Below, piece after piece: positions 19,658-27,669 of a DNA stretch of 64,000 nt (its first letter is position 1; each line of letters starts with the position of its first letter). The notes under the pieces were generated by a model. It ran no database searches. It saw only the letters and a program-made list of their open reading frames with translations, and was not told where the DNA came from. This stretch comes from Microthrixaceae bacterium (GTDB lineage Bacteria > Actinomycetota > Acidimicrobiia > Acidimicrobiales > Microtrichaceae). The translations under genes were made by a program, and so were the position numbers. The DNA is taken from NCBI GenBank assembly GCA_020845705.1, contig JADLFH010000040.1, forward strand, positions 92,917 to 156,916, given 5' to 3'.

Positions 19658-19663
19658 TAGGCT
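19658..19663 (+). promoter_or_regulatory. -10 hexamer TAGGCT of pabB
   Basis: TAGGCT is followed by 6 bases and the GTG start of pabB at 19670. There is no ribosome site, which fits a leaderless mRNA. Confidence 0.55.
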
Positions 19664-19669
19664 TCGACC

Positions 19670-20698
19670 GTGGCCGCCGCCCCCCTCGCCGTGGTCGGCG
19701 ACCGCCTCTGCACCGACCTGCTCGATGTCACCTCCGACCTCTCGGCACTCGACTCCCAGGGGTTCTGGGCGGTCGTCGTCCCCTACGACGGAGCACCTGT
19801 GTGTGCTCGCTTCGGCACGGTTCGCCCGGCTCGACCTTGGCGGGGTGCGCGCTGGCACGGGCCGAGCCCATCGTCGTGGTCCTCGAGTCTCGACGAGAAG
19901 GGCTTCGGGCTCGGGGTGGAGGAGATCCGCGCGGCGATCGCGGCGGGCGACGTGTACCAGGTGAACCTCACCCGTGTGCTGTCGGCCCCCGTCGAGGACC
20001 TCGACGACCCACATCACGACATCGCGGCGCTCGGCGCTGCTCTGGCCCTCGGCAATCCGGCCCCCTTCTCGGCCGTGGTGCGCGTCCCCCCGGCAGGGGT
20101 AGCGATCGCTTCGGCGTCTCCCGAGCGGTACCTCCGACGCGACGGACGGCGCGTCGCCTCGTCTCCGATCAAGGGCACCGCGGCTACGCCCGACGGCTTC
20201 ACTCCGAAGGACCACGCCGAGAACATCATGATCGTGGACCTCGTACGCAACGACTTGGGCCGGGTTTGCGAGTACGGGTCGGTGAGCGTGCCTTCGCTGT
20301 TGGCGGTCGAAGCCCATCCGGGCCTGCACCACCTCGTCTCCACTGTCAGCGGCGAGCTGCGCGACGACCTCGGCTGGCCCGAACTGATCGACGCCACGTT
20401 CCCGCCCGGCTCGGTGACCGGAGCCCCCAAGATCGCGGCCTGTTCGATCATCTCCCGGCTCGAGCCGGCCTCCCGTGGCCCTTACTGCGGAGCCATCGGG
20501 TGGGTTGACGCCGGGTCGCGAACGGGCGAGCTCAACGTGGCGATCCGCACGTTCTGGATCGACGAAGGTCGACTCTGCTTCGGCACCGGAGGCGGGATCA
20601 CCTGGGATTCGACCGCCACCGGCGAGTGGGCCGAGACGCAGCTCAAGGCTGCCCGGCTCCTGTCGGTGGCGTCGGGGGCCGCGGAGCCCGTGCCATGA
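19670..20698 (+). CDS. pabB: Aminodeoxychorismate synthase component I (chorismate-binding)
   Basis: A 342-residue chorismate-binding enzyme that, with a glutaminase partner, makes 4-amino-4-deoxychorismate for folate. It has GDVYQVNLTR, SASPERYLR, the PIKGT motif at 166-170 (the Lys form typical of PabB; anthranilate synthases have PIAGT), DLVRNDLGRVC and FPPGSVTGAPK. The N-terminal region before the catalytic domain is only about 80 residues, much shorter than in classical PabB. The start is GTG 19670, fixed by the -10 hexamer. No glutaminase gene is in the window; pabC follows 13 bases downstream. Confidence 0.9.
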   Translation: MAAAPLAVVGDRLCTDLLDVTSDLSALDSQGFWAVVVPYDGAPVCARFGTVRPARPWRGARWHGPSPSSWSSSLDEKGFGLGVEEIRAAIAAGDVYQVNLTRVLSAPVEDLDDPHHDIAALGAALALGNPAPFSAVVRVPPAGVAIASASPERYLRRDGRRVASSPIKGTAATPDGFTPKDHAENIMIVDLVRNDLGRVCEYGSVSVPSLLAVEAHPGLHHLVSTVSGELRDDLGWPELIDATFPPGSVTGAPKIAACSIISRLEPASRGPYCGAIGWVDAGSRTGELNVAIRTFWIDEGRLCFGTGGGITWDSTATGEWAETQLKAARLLSVASGAAEPVP

Positions 20699-20711
20699 GC
20701 GATGCTGTGCG

Positions 20712-21548
20712 ATGAGCCGGGTCTGGATCAACGGCGAGATGATCGATGAGGCCGACGCCCGAGTCGCCTACGACGACCATGGGATCACCGTCGGCGACGG
20801 CGCGTTCGAGACCGCGAAGGTAATCGGTGGCCGGCCCTTCGCCCTCCGCCGTCACCTCGACCGCCTTGGTGGATCGCTTGCCGCCCTTCGGCTGGGACCC
20901 CTTGACCTCGCGACGGTTCGTGACGCGGTCGAAGCGGTGTGCGCCGACCACGGCGGCGACGGCTTCGTGAGGGTCACCGTGACCGCGGGACGAGGCCCGC
21001 TCGGCTCACCACGGGGCGACATCAGCCCTACGGTGATCGTCGCCATCCGGCCGGGGTCGATCCGCACCGAACCCTGCGACGTGATCGTCGTGGGCTACAC
21101 GCGCAACGAGAACGGGGCACTGGCGGGCGTCAAGTCCACCTCCTACGCCGAGAACGTGCTCGCTCTCGCCGATGCGCTGGCCGTGGGATCCGAGGAGGCG
21201 CTCTTCGCGAACACCGCCGGGATGCTCTGCGAAGGCACCGGCTCCAACGTGTTCGTGGGCCTCGACGGCGAGTTGCTCACGCCCCCGCTTTCCGCCGGCT
21301 GCCTGGCGGGGGTGACCCGGGCCCTGGTGCTGGAACAACTCGACGTGGCGCTACGGGAAGCCGACATACCGATGGACGCACTCGGCCGGTGTGACGAGAT
21401 GTTCCTGGTTTCCACCGGTCGGGAGGTCCAGCCTGTCCGTTCGATCGACGGCGTCGCGTTGCCGGGCTGTCCCGGACACTGGACCAACATGGTCCGGTCG
21501 GCGTGGGTCGCGGCGTTCAGCGGCCCCGACGCTCCCATCGACCCCTGA
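20712..21548 (+). CDS. pabC: Aminodeoxychorismate lyase, class IV aminotransferase fold
   Basis: A 278-residue PLP enzyme. The first part has the WINGEMIDEADARV and DHGITVGDGAFET segments typical of class IV; the catalytic Lys141 lies in GVKSTSYAEN and the GTGSNVF and TPPLSAGCLAGVTR loops follow. PabC splits 4-amino-4-deoxychorismate to p-aminobenzoate and pyruvate. The neighbour pabB makes this role more likely than D-amino-acid or branched-chain aminotransferase, which have the same fold. ATG 20712 gives the normal N-terminus. Confidence 0.85.
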   Translation: MSRVWINGEMIDEADARVAYDDHGITVGDGAFETAKVIGGRPFALRRHLDRLGGSLAALRLGPLDLATVRDAVEAVCADHGGDGFVRVTVTAGRGPLGSPRGDISPTVIVAIRPGSIRTEPCDVIVVGYTRNENGALAGVKSTSYAENVLALADALAVGSEEALFANTAGMLCEGTGSNVFVGLDGELLTPPLSAGCLAGVTRALVLEQLDVALREADIPMDALGRCDEMFLVSTGREVQPVRSIDGVALPGCPGHWTNMVRSAWVAAFSGPDAPIDP

Positions 21549-21574
21549 GGACGCTGAGGTCGGCGAGGGACCGT

Positions 21575-22357
21575 TCAGCTCAACGGCCGAAGGTGGACGA
21601 TGTCGGCCGCGAACACGCTGCGGCGAACACCCGAGGCCGACTCCACCACCAACGCCCCGTCGGGATCGATGTCGATGGCGAGGGCTTCGGTGGCTCCGTC
21701 GGTGGTTTCGATGCGAACTCTTCGTCCCAGCGTTGCGCAGCGTTTGCGGTAGACCTCGAGCAGCGACGTTGCCGGTTCGTCCAGGCGGGTCTCGAAGGCT
21801 GCCAGGAGTGCCTCCAGAAGCAGGTGACGGTCGATATCTCGGCCCACGAGGTGGCGCAGCGAGGTGGCCGTGGCCGCGAGCTCTGCGGGGAGTTCGTCAG
21901 GCCAGTTCACGTTGATCCCGATTCCCAACACCACCGCGGCCAGACGCTCGCCGTCCAACACCGCCTCGCTCAACATCCCTGACACCTTGAGGTCGCCACC
22001 CGGCGCCACGCTCACCAGGTCGTTTGGCCACTTCAGCCCGAGGCGGCAGCCCGCCACCTCGGCGACGGCGTCGGTGGCCGCCACACCGAGAGCCATCGTC
22101 AAGCATCCCGCCTCGCCCGCGGGGATGTCGGGGCGCAGGAGGATCGAGCACAACAGCGACGCCCCCGGCGGCGCGACCCAGCTTCGCCCCAACCTGCCTC
22201 GCCCCGTGGTCTGCTCGTCGGCAACCAGCACCTGTTCGGGCCCACCCGCCCGGGCGACGGCGAGCAGGTCGGTGTTCGTCGAGCCCGTCCGTGCAACCCA
22301 CTCGCGCTTGGAGAAACGGTCTCCTGGGACGGTTCCTTTGGCGCGGCCGGTATCCAC
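21575..22357 (-). CDS. birA: Biotin--[acetyl-CoA-carboxylase] ligase, group I
   Basis: A 260-residue biotin protein ligase. Signatures are TGSTNTDLL, the biotinyl-AMP loop GRGRLGRSW at 52-60, KWPNDL at 109-114 and GIGINVNWP. The DNA-binding N-terminal domain of regulatory BirA is absent, so it probably has no repressor role. GTG 22357 is preceded by TATCGT and 6 bases, fixing the start. It is divergent from the biotin-carrying carboxylase gene with only 16 bases between the two start codons, pairing the ligase with its substrate. Confidence 0.93.
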   Translation of the reverse strand: MDTGRAKGTVPGDRFSKREWVARTGSTNTDLLAVARAGGPEQVLVADEQTTGRGRLGRSWVAPPGASLLCSILLRPDIPAGEAGCLTMALGVAATDAVAEVAGCRLGLKWPNDLVSVAPGGDLKVSGMLSEAVLDGERLAAVVLGIGINVNWPDELPAELAATATSLRHLVGRDIDRHLLLEALLAAFETRLDEPATSLLEVYRKRCATLGRRVRIETTDGATEALAIDIDPDGALVVESASGVRRSVFAADIVHLRPLS

Positions 22358-22363
22358 GCGGCC

Positions 22364-22369
22364 ACGATA
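22364..22369 (-). promoter_or_regulatory. -10 hexamer TATCGT of birA
   Basis: Minus-strand TATCGT, 6 bases, then GTG 22357. The hexamer lies within the 16-base gap to the divergent carboxylase gene, so the promoters must overlap coding DNA on both sides. Confidence 0.55.
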
Positions 22370-22373
22370 GGGC

Positions 22374-24137
22374 GTGTTTACAAAGGTGCTCGTAGCAAAC
22401 CGCGGGGAGATCGCAGTCCGGGTCATCCGGGCCTGTCGGGAGCTGGGGGTGGGCACTGTGGCCGTGTACTCCGAGCTGGATCGGGAGGCGCTCCACGTCC
22501 GTCTGGCCGATGAGGCCTACGCGCTCGGTGGACAGACCGCAGCGGAGAGCTACCTGAACACCGAGGCGATCCTCGACGCCATCGGGCGATCCGGGGCCGA
22601 CGCAGTCCATCCCGGTTACGGCTTCTTCTCGGAGAACAGCGACTTCGCCCAGGTGATCACCGACCGTGGCGTGAGCTTCATCGGTCCCAGACCTGCGGCC
22701 ATCGACGTGATGGGCGACAAGATCTCGGCCCGTCTCGCGGCGGAGAAGGTCGGCGTGTTCGGGGTTCCCGGCACCACCGAGCTGATCACCGACCCCGCCC
22801 AGATCGTGGCCTTCGGGGCGGAGCACGGCTATCCGATCGCCATCAAGGCCGCCTACGGAGGCGGCGGGCGCGGAATGAAGGTGGTCGACTCGGCAGACTC
22901 CGCCGCCGAAGCGCTCGAATCCGCGCAGCGTGAGGCGAAGGCGTACTTCGGTCGTGACGAGTGCTACATGGAGCGGTATCTCACCAAGCCCCGCCACGTC
23001 GAGGTGCAGGTAATCGCGGACGACCACGGCAACTGCGTCTACCTCGGCACCCGCGACTGCTCGGCGCAACGACGCCACCAGAAGCTCATCGAGGAGGCGC
23101 CCGCTGCCGGCATCCCCGACGAGATCCTCCGCCAGATGGGCGAGGCGGCGGTTGCCGTGGCAAAGGGCTGCGACTATGTGAACGCCGGCACCGTGGAGTT
23201 CCTCTACGAGGACGGGGGTTTCTACTACCTGGAGATGAACACCCGCCTCCAGGTGGAGCACTGCGTCTCCGAACTGATCACAGGCCAGGATCTGGTCGAG
23301 TTGCAGCTGCGGGTTGCCTCGGGTGAAGCGCTGCCGCTGACCCAGGCCGACGTGGAGCTTCGGGGACACGCCATCGAGTGCCGCATCAACGCGGAGGATC
23401 CCGCCGAGGGGCGCTTCCTCCCCTCGCCCGGCCCGCTGACCAAGCTGAAGGTGGCCTCCGGCGCCGGGGTGCGTTGGGACGGCGGCTACGAGGCGGGCGA
23501 CGAGATCAGCCAGTACTACGACAACCTCGTGGGCAAGCTCTGCGTGTGGGCCAAGGACCGCCCCACCGCCATCGCCAGGATGATCCGGGCCCTGGAGGAG
23601 ACCGTGGTGGAGGGCGTCGCCACCACCATCCCGGCCGACCTCGCCATCCTCCGCCACCCCGACTTCGCTGCGTTCGAGCACTCCACCAAGTGGGTGGAGT
23701 CGACCCTGGATCTCACGGGGGTCACGTCGAAAGCGGCGGCGCCTTCTGTCGAGGGGTCCGAGCCGAAGCTGCGCCGCGACATCGACGTGGAGGTGAACGG
23801 CAAGCGCTTCTCGGTGGCCATGTGGGTTCCGGAATCCGCCGGCGCCGCAACGGCCACGGCCGGTGGCGCCGCCCGTCGCGCCAAGCCGCGACGTTCATCG
23901 GGTGGGTCGGCGGGAGCCGCGGGCTCGGGCACGGTCACCGTGCCGATGCAGGGCACGATCGTCAAGGTGCTGGTGGCCGCAGGCGACGAGGTGAGCGAGG
24001 GCGACACCATCTGTGTGCTGGAGGCGATGAAGATGGAGAACAACATCGTCGCAGACAAGGCCGGGACGGTGGCGTCGTTGAAGGTGGAACCGGGCCAGTC
24101 GGTCGGCGCCGGCGACCTCATCGCAACCATCGAGTAA
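22374..24137 (+). CDS. Acyl-CoA carboxylase alpha chain (biotin carboxylase plus biotin carrier)
   Basis: A 587-residue AccA3-type protein. The biotin carboxylase part (1-450) has VLVANRGEIAVRVIRACRELG split at the start, HPGYGFFSEN, the ATP-grasp loop AAYGGGGRGMK, MERYLTKPRHVEVQV and EMNTRLQVEH. A variable Ala/Ser-rich linker follows, then a biotinyl domain with EAMKMEN; Lys553 is the biotin site. It carboxylates biotin with ATP and bicarbonate and hands CO2 to a separate beta subunit making malonyl-CoA or methylmalonyl-CoA. No beta subunit is in the window. The start is GTG 22374; its own -10 is not obvious. Confidence 0.95.
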   Translation: MFTKVLVANRGEIAVRVIRACRELGVGTVAVYSELDREALHVRLADEAYALGGQTAAESYLNTEAILDAIGRSGADAVHPGYGFFSENSDFAQVITDRGVSFIGPRPAAIDVMGDKISARLAAEKVGVFGVPGTTELITDPAQIVAFGAEHGYPIAIKAAYGGGGRGMKVVDSADSAAEALESAQREAKAYFGRDECYMERYLTKPRHVEVQVIADDHGNCVYLGTRDCSAQRRHQKLIEEAPAAGIPDEILRQMGEAAVAVAKGCDYVNAGTVEFLYEDGGFYYLEMNTRLQVEHCVSELITGQDLVELQLRVASGEALPLTQADVELRGHAIECRINAEDPAEGRFLPSPGPLTKLKVASGAGVRWDGGYEAGDEISQYYDNLVGKLCVWAKDRPTAIARMIRALEETVVEGVATTIPADLAILRHPDFAAFEHSTKWVESTLDLTGVTSKAAAPSVEGSEPKLRRDIDVEVNGKRFSVAMWVPESAGAATATAGGAARRAKPRRSSGGSAGAAGSGTVTVPMQGTIVKVLVAAGDEVSEGDTICVLEAMKMENNIVADKAGTVASLKVEPGQSVGAGDLIATIE

Positions 24138-24210
24138 CCCCTGCGCTTTTGTGGCGCGAGGGAGGCCGAACTTGGCTCTGCTCGCACCTCGGAACGGCAG
24201 GGGGAGGGGC

Positions 24211-24741
24211 TCAGCGGGCGCGGAGGACGATGGTGCCCGCGGCGCGGTCGTGCAGCCCCCGACCCTGCGGGTGGAACAGCGAGGTCAGATACACGTACTG
24301 CCCCGCCACCGACAGGATGAACGCGATCATCGAGTCGGAATCGGGTATGGCCAGGAGAACGAACTCGGGCACCGCCGGAACCAGGATCCGAAACGCCGCC
24401 TGTTGGGCGTTCGGCTTCCCGTCGTCGCTCACGCGCGCGACTCGCAGTCCCATCACCGCCTTGCCGATGGTTCGACCGAAGATCGAGATGGCCGCCCACT
24501 CGTAGACCACCGGCACCAGCGTGCTGAGGACCAGGAACCATCCCGGGGCTTCCAGTCGCACCTCGCCGCCGACCGACCGGACGATGCCCGCAGCGAACGC
24601 CCACGCCAGGAACGGCGCCTCGATCACCAATGCGTCGAGCAGGCGGGCGACCAGCCGTATCCAGATCGGCGGGATCGACCCCGGGCCCGAGCCGGCAGAA
24701 CGCGCGGGCGCGGTTGGCGGTTCCCCGTTCGAGTCGGTCAC
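24211..24741 (-). CDS. RDD family membrane protein
   Basis: A 176-residue protein with three or four hydrophobic segments after a Pro/Ser-rich lead. The RDD features are the Arg/Asp pair in IRLVARLLDALVI (about 28-40), GKAVMGLRVARV and the C-terminal HPQGRGLHDRAAGT. RDD proteins are poorly understood; some take part in ion transport. It ends tail-to-tail with the carboxylase gene and starts (GTG) 16 bases after the lpdA-like gene on the same strand. Confidence 0.85.
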   Translation of the reverse strand: MTDSNGEPPTAPARSAGSGPGSIPPIWIRLVARLLDALVIEAPFLAWAFAAGIVRSVGGEVRLEAPGWFLVLSTLVPVVYEWAAISIFGRTIGKAVMGLRVARVSDDGKPNAQQAAFRILVPAVPEFVLLAIPDSDSMIAFILSVAGQYVYLTSLFHPQGRGLHDRAAGTIVLRAR

Positions 24742-24757
24742 TTCAGGCTCCGCTTCG

Positions 24758-26137
24758 TCATTCGGCCGCGTCGGCGAGTGCTTCGGCGAGGGCTGGATGG
24801 ACCATCAGGCTCTCTGCGATGTCCGACACCCGCAACCCGGCGGTCACCGCCAGGGCGATCACCGAGATCAGCTCCGCAGCGTGACGGCCGACTATCGACC
24901 CACCCAAGACCACCCCGGTGGCGGGGTCGGAGACGATCTTGACGAACCCCCTCGTGTCGCCGTTTATCAGCGCCTTTGCGGTGGTGGCGAAGGGGACCTT
25001 GGTGACACGTACCTTGCGACCCACGGCGAACGCGTCGGCTTCGGCCAAGCCCACATCCGCGATCTCGGGGTCGGTGAAGATCGCCGATGCGGCCTTGTCG
25101 TAGTCGAGGTGGCGGTGGGAGACGATGTGCATGCCCATGACGTGCTCGGCGATCTTGCGCCCCTGCATCGAGGCCACCGACGACAGCGGCAGCTTGCCCG
25201 ACAGGTCTCCCGCGACATAGATGTGCGCCACGTTGGTGCGAAGGTGGTGGTCGCTGGTGGTCACGTAGCCGCCGTCTCCGACGGCCACGCCGGCGGCCTC
25301 GAGTCCGAGGCCCTCGGAGTTGGGTATCGAGCCGATGGCCAACAGGGCGTGGGAGCCCTCCACCACCCGTCCGTCGTCACAGCGCACCACCACACCGTCG
25401 TCGGTGCGGTCGAGGCCCACCGCCCGCGCACCCTTCAGGAGCTTCACGCCACGGCGCAGGAAGTCCTCCTCCAGGACGGCGGCCACCTCCGGGTCCTTCT
25501 GCGGCAGCACCTGCTGACGTGACACCACGAGGGTCACCTTGGAGCCGAACGACGAGAACATGTGGACGAACTCGACACCCGTGACGCCCGAGCCGATCAC
25601 CACGAGGTGCCGAGGGAGCTCTCTGGGTGGATACGCGTCGCGGGTGGTGAGCACCCGCTCGCCGTCGGGTTGTGCGAAGTCGGGGATGCGCGGCCTGCTT
25701 CCGGTGGACACCAGGATGGCGTCGGCCTCCAGCTCCTCCTCGGAGCCGGAGCCGTCGGGGCCGGTCGTTGCAACGACCACGGTCCGTGGACCGCTGAGCC
25801 GGCCTACCCCTTCGATGATGCGGACCCCCTGGCTTTCGAGCAGTTGCCGACCCACCGTTGCCAGCCGGCCCACGATGCCCCCGATGCGGGTCCGCAGCAA
25901 GGGAAGGTCCACCTCGGGAACGTCGACCTGCACCCCCATCTCCGCTGCGGCCGAGATGTCCTCATACGCCGCTCCGGTGGCGATCATCGCCTTGGAGGGC
26001 ACGCAGTCCCACAGGTGCGCGGCGCCGCCGACGACATCGCGCTCTATGAGGGTGACCTCGGCGCCCAGGCGAGCGGCGTAGGTCGCTGCCTGCGTGCCGG
26101 CGGGGCCGCCCCCGATGATGACGAACCGCAGGGCCAT
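24758..26137 (-). CDS. NAD(P)H-quinone reductase, LpdA-like flavoprotein disulfide reductase homologue
   Basis: A 459-residue FAD protein of the dihydrolipoamide dehydrogenase fold. It has VIIGGGPAGTQAA, the redox region GGAAHLWDCVPSK, a second nucleotide-binding VVIGSGVTGVEF, the YVAGDLSGKLPL FAD segment and a dimerisation domain ending MVHPALAEAL. The usual active-site Cys pair is broken: position 40 is Ala and only Cys45 remains, as in mycobacterial LpdA (Rv3303c), which reduces quinones rather than lipoamide. TAGCCT lies 8 bases before ATG 26137, so this internal Met is the start. Confidence 0.87.
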   Translation of the reverse strand: MALRFVIIGGGPAGTQAATYAARLGAEVTLIERDVVGGAAHLWDCVPSKAMIATGAAYEDISAAAEMGVQVDVPEVDLPLLRTRIGGIVGRLATVGRQLLESQGVRIIEGVGRLSGPRTVVVATTGPDGSGSEEELEADAILVSTGSRPRIPDFAQPDGERVLTTRDAYPPRELPRHLVVIGSGVTGVEFVHMFSSFGSKVTLVVSRQQVLPQKDPEVAAVLEEDFLRRGVKLLKGARAVGLDRTDDGVVVRCDDGRVVEGSHALLAIGSIPNSEGLGLEAAGVAVGDGGYVTTSDHHLRTNVAHIYVAGDLSGKLPLSSVASMQGRKIAEHVMGMHIVSHRHLDYDKAASAIFTDPEIADVGLAEADAFAVGRKVRVTKVPFATTAKALINGDTRGFVKIVSDPATGVVLGGSIVGRHAAELISVIALAVTAGLRVSDIAESLMVHPALAEALADAAE

Positions 26138-26145
26138 GGGTTTGG

Positions 26146-26151
26146 AGGCTA
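26146..26151 (-). promoter_or_regulatory. -10 hexamer TAGCCT of the LpdA-like gene
   Basis: Minus-strand TAGCCT, 8 bases, then ATG 26137. It decides between two in-frame ATG codons. Confidence 0.5.
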
Positions 26152-26192
26152 TCGGGACGATCAGCGGTCCCGGGCGTTGCCCCACCGTCATG

Positions 26193-26220
26193 TTGACCGT
26201 GCCACAAGGGCGGATATGTT
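26193..26220 (+). promoter_or_regulatory. Promoter TTGACC-N16-TATGTT of the small coiled-coil gene
   Basis: TTGACC at 26193-26198, 16 bases, TATGTT at 26215-26220, 6 bases, then GTG 26227. This is the best two-box promoter in the window. Confidence 0.6.
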
Positions 26221-26226
26221 GAACCG

Positions 26227-26511
26227 GTGGAGAACGAGGACCCCACCGAAGTGGCTGCCCGACTCGAGGCAGAGCTGGTCGAGCTACGCCAGGACCTGTG
26301 GCGGGCCCGTGACGCGGTCATCGGTGCCACCGCGACCGCCGGGTCCTACAGGGCCCGGAACAAGGAGTTGGAGATGCTCGTCCACCAGCTTCGGGCAGAG
26401 GTGGCGCGTCTGGATAGGGCGTTGAGCGATCGTGGCGGGCCGGATCTGACAGCGAAGCTGAAGAGGGCCGCACGCGATCCCGCGGCGGTGGCCCGACGCC
26501 TGTTGCGCTGA
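26227..26511 (+). CDS. Small coiled-coil protein, function unknown
   Basis: A 94-residue, highly charged protein. Residues 8-70 are predicted by eye as one long coiled coil (VAARLEAELVELRQDLW, ELEMLVHQLRAEVARLD), followed by a basic tail AKLKRAARDPAAVARRLLR that could touch membrane or nucleic acid. There is no signal peptide or membrane helix. The GTG start is fixed by the promoter. It ends convergently with the nucleotidyltransferase gene. I do not recognise the family. Confidence 0.7.
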   Translation: MENEDPTEVAARLEAELVELRQDLWRARDAVIGATATAGSYRARNKELEMLVHQLRAEVARLDRALSDRGGPDLTAKLKRAARDPAAVARRLLR

Positions 26512-26527
26512 GCCCACCCGGTCCGGC

Positions 26528-27067
26528 TCAGCGAGTGGGACCGTCGAGGATCTCCTCGAGGAGTAGTCGAGTGACCGGACGCAGGTGATGCGGCGCGTAG
26601 AACCGCTCCACGAGATCGGTCGCTTCCGCCGACGACTCCAGGCCGAGGACGTCCGCAAGCGTGCGAAGGTCCTCTCCGTCGGTCTCTATTCGGGCAGCCT
26701 GCGCCTTCATGGCGAACAAATATTCGGCCGATGCCACACCGACGTGGATGCCTGGTGCGGAAAAGGTTCCGATCCCTTCGATCGGTGGATGGCGATCGGG
26801 CAGCAAGCCCTTCACCGCGTCGTTGAGCCAGTCCGACGCCAGTTCGTGATCCGCCGCCATCCGAGCCGCCTCTTCGTAGATCTCCGACTTCGGTTCGAAG
26901 ACGGCATCGACATCCCTTGTGACGCGATCGCGGAGATACGCGATCGCCATTGCGGCACCGCCCACCAGGTAAAGCCGACCCTCGATCCCGCGGGCAGACA
27001 GCCGTTCGCCCAGTTCGGTGAGCAGCAGGCGGATCCGGCCTGCGTCCAGGTGTGGATCGGAGCTCAC
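26528..27067 (-). CDS. DUF6036/AbiEii-like nucleotidyltransferase, putative toxin
   Basis: A 179-residue protein with a pol-beta nucleotidyltransferase fold: YLVGGAAMAIAYL (residues 33-45) followed by TRDVDAVF with Asp52 and Asp54 as the metal pair. A YLFAMKAQAAR helix follows near residue 116, as in AbiEii/MenT-type proteins. GTG 27067 overlaps the stop of the XRE gene (GTGA). The pairing of a transcription-factor-like protein with such a transferase is typical of AbiE-like or related toxin-antitoxin modules; toxicity is inference. It could also be a non-toxic nucleotidyltransferase. Confidence 0.75.
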   Translation of the reverse strand: MSSDPHLDAGRIRLLLTELGERLSARGIEGRLYLVGGAAMAIAYLRDRVTRDVDAVFEPKSEIYEEAARMAADHELASDWLNDAVKGLLPDRHPPIEGIGTFSAPGIHVGVASAEYLFAMKAQAARIETDGEDLRTLADVLGLESSAEATDLVERFYAPHHLRPVTRLLLEEILDGPTR

Positions 27068-27639
27068 ACCGCCGCCAGATCCGCGGGGTCGACCATGATG
27101 CCCCTCACTTGCAACGAGATCGGCGAACGGGCGAACACGTAGGCATCGAGCCCTGGCGACGGGGTCAGGAACCAGAAGGTGTCCAACGTCCCCTTGCCGA
27201 CCCAGGTGGGCGGGGTTCCGCCGTCTTCGAGGAACATCGACTCCACCACGCCCGCCACCAACAGATCCCAGCGTCGGTCCCCCGTCGTAGTGGGTGCGGC
27301 GAAGAACGCCGCGTGGTCTGCGGCCGACTCGAGCTGCGACGAGTCTGCTCGCATCTGTCGGACGAGCCGAAGCATCTCTGCGCTGGAACGGCCCTCCCGC
27401 AGACCCGAGCGGATCGCTGCCGCGACGCCCGGCACCGTGAGCAGTCGACTCGTGTGGATGACGCTGGCCGAGCCGGCGGCGATTGCCGCCTGAAGGCGGG
27501 TGAGCGTTGTCTTGTTGGGCCGTTTGGCATCCCGTTCGTACGCGGACACGTTGGTCCTCGATGTCCCAGCGGCTCGCGCGACCTTCTCCAGTGTCAGCCC
27601 GGCTGTGCGTCGGGAGTCGCGAAGCAGATGCCCTTCCAC
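27064..27639 (-). CDS. XRE-family HTH protein, putative antitoxin
   Basis: A 191-residue protein. Residues 5-60 are a helix-turn-helix of the XRE type (LRDSRRTAGLTLEKVARAAG, then TSRTNVSAYERDAKRPNKTT). The rest is an extra domain of about 130 residues ending LQVRGIMVDPADLAAV, unlike a bare phage repressor. The start is GTG 27639 with TATGTT 6 bases upstream, apparently leaderless. Three TATCAC repeats cover the promoter, pointing to autoregulation. It is coupled to the nucleotidyltransferase gene downstream. Confidence 0.78.
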   Translation of the reverse strand: MEGHLLRDSRRTAGLTLEKVARAAGTSRTNVSAYERDAKRPNKTTLTRLQAAIAAGSASVIHTSRLLTVPGVAAAIRSGLREGRSSAEMLRLVRQMRADSSQLESAADHAAFFAAPTTTGDRRWDLLVAGVVESMFLEDGGTPPTWVGKGTLDTFWFLTPSPGLDAYVFARSPISLQVRGIMVDPADLAAV

Positions 27640-27645
27640 TGACTC

Positions 27646-27669
27646 AACATATCACGTATCACATATCAC
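27646..27669 (-). promoter_or_regulatory. Promoter with three-iteron operator of the XRE/nucleotidyltransferase pair
   Basis: Three direct TATCAC copies (plus strand, starting 27650, 27657 and 27664) repeat every 7 bases. On the minus strand the -10 hexamer TATGTT (27651-27646) overlaps the first copy, so the repeats fill the region from -10 towards -35. They also cover the TGA of the amidase gene. Binding by the XRE protein is inferred. Confidence 0.6.
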
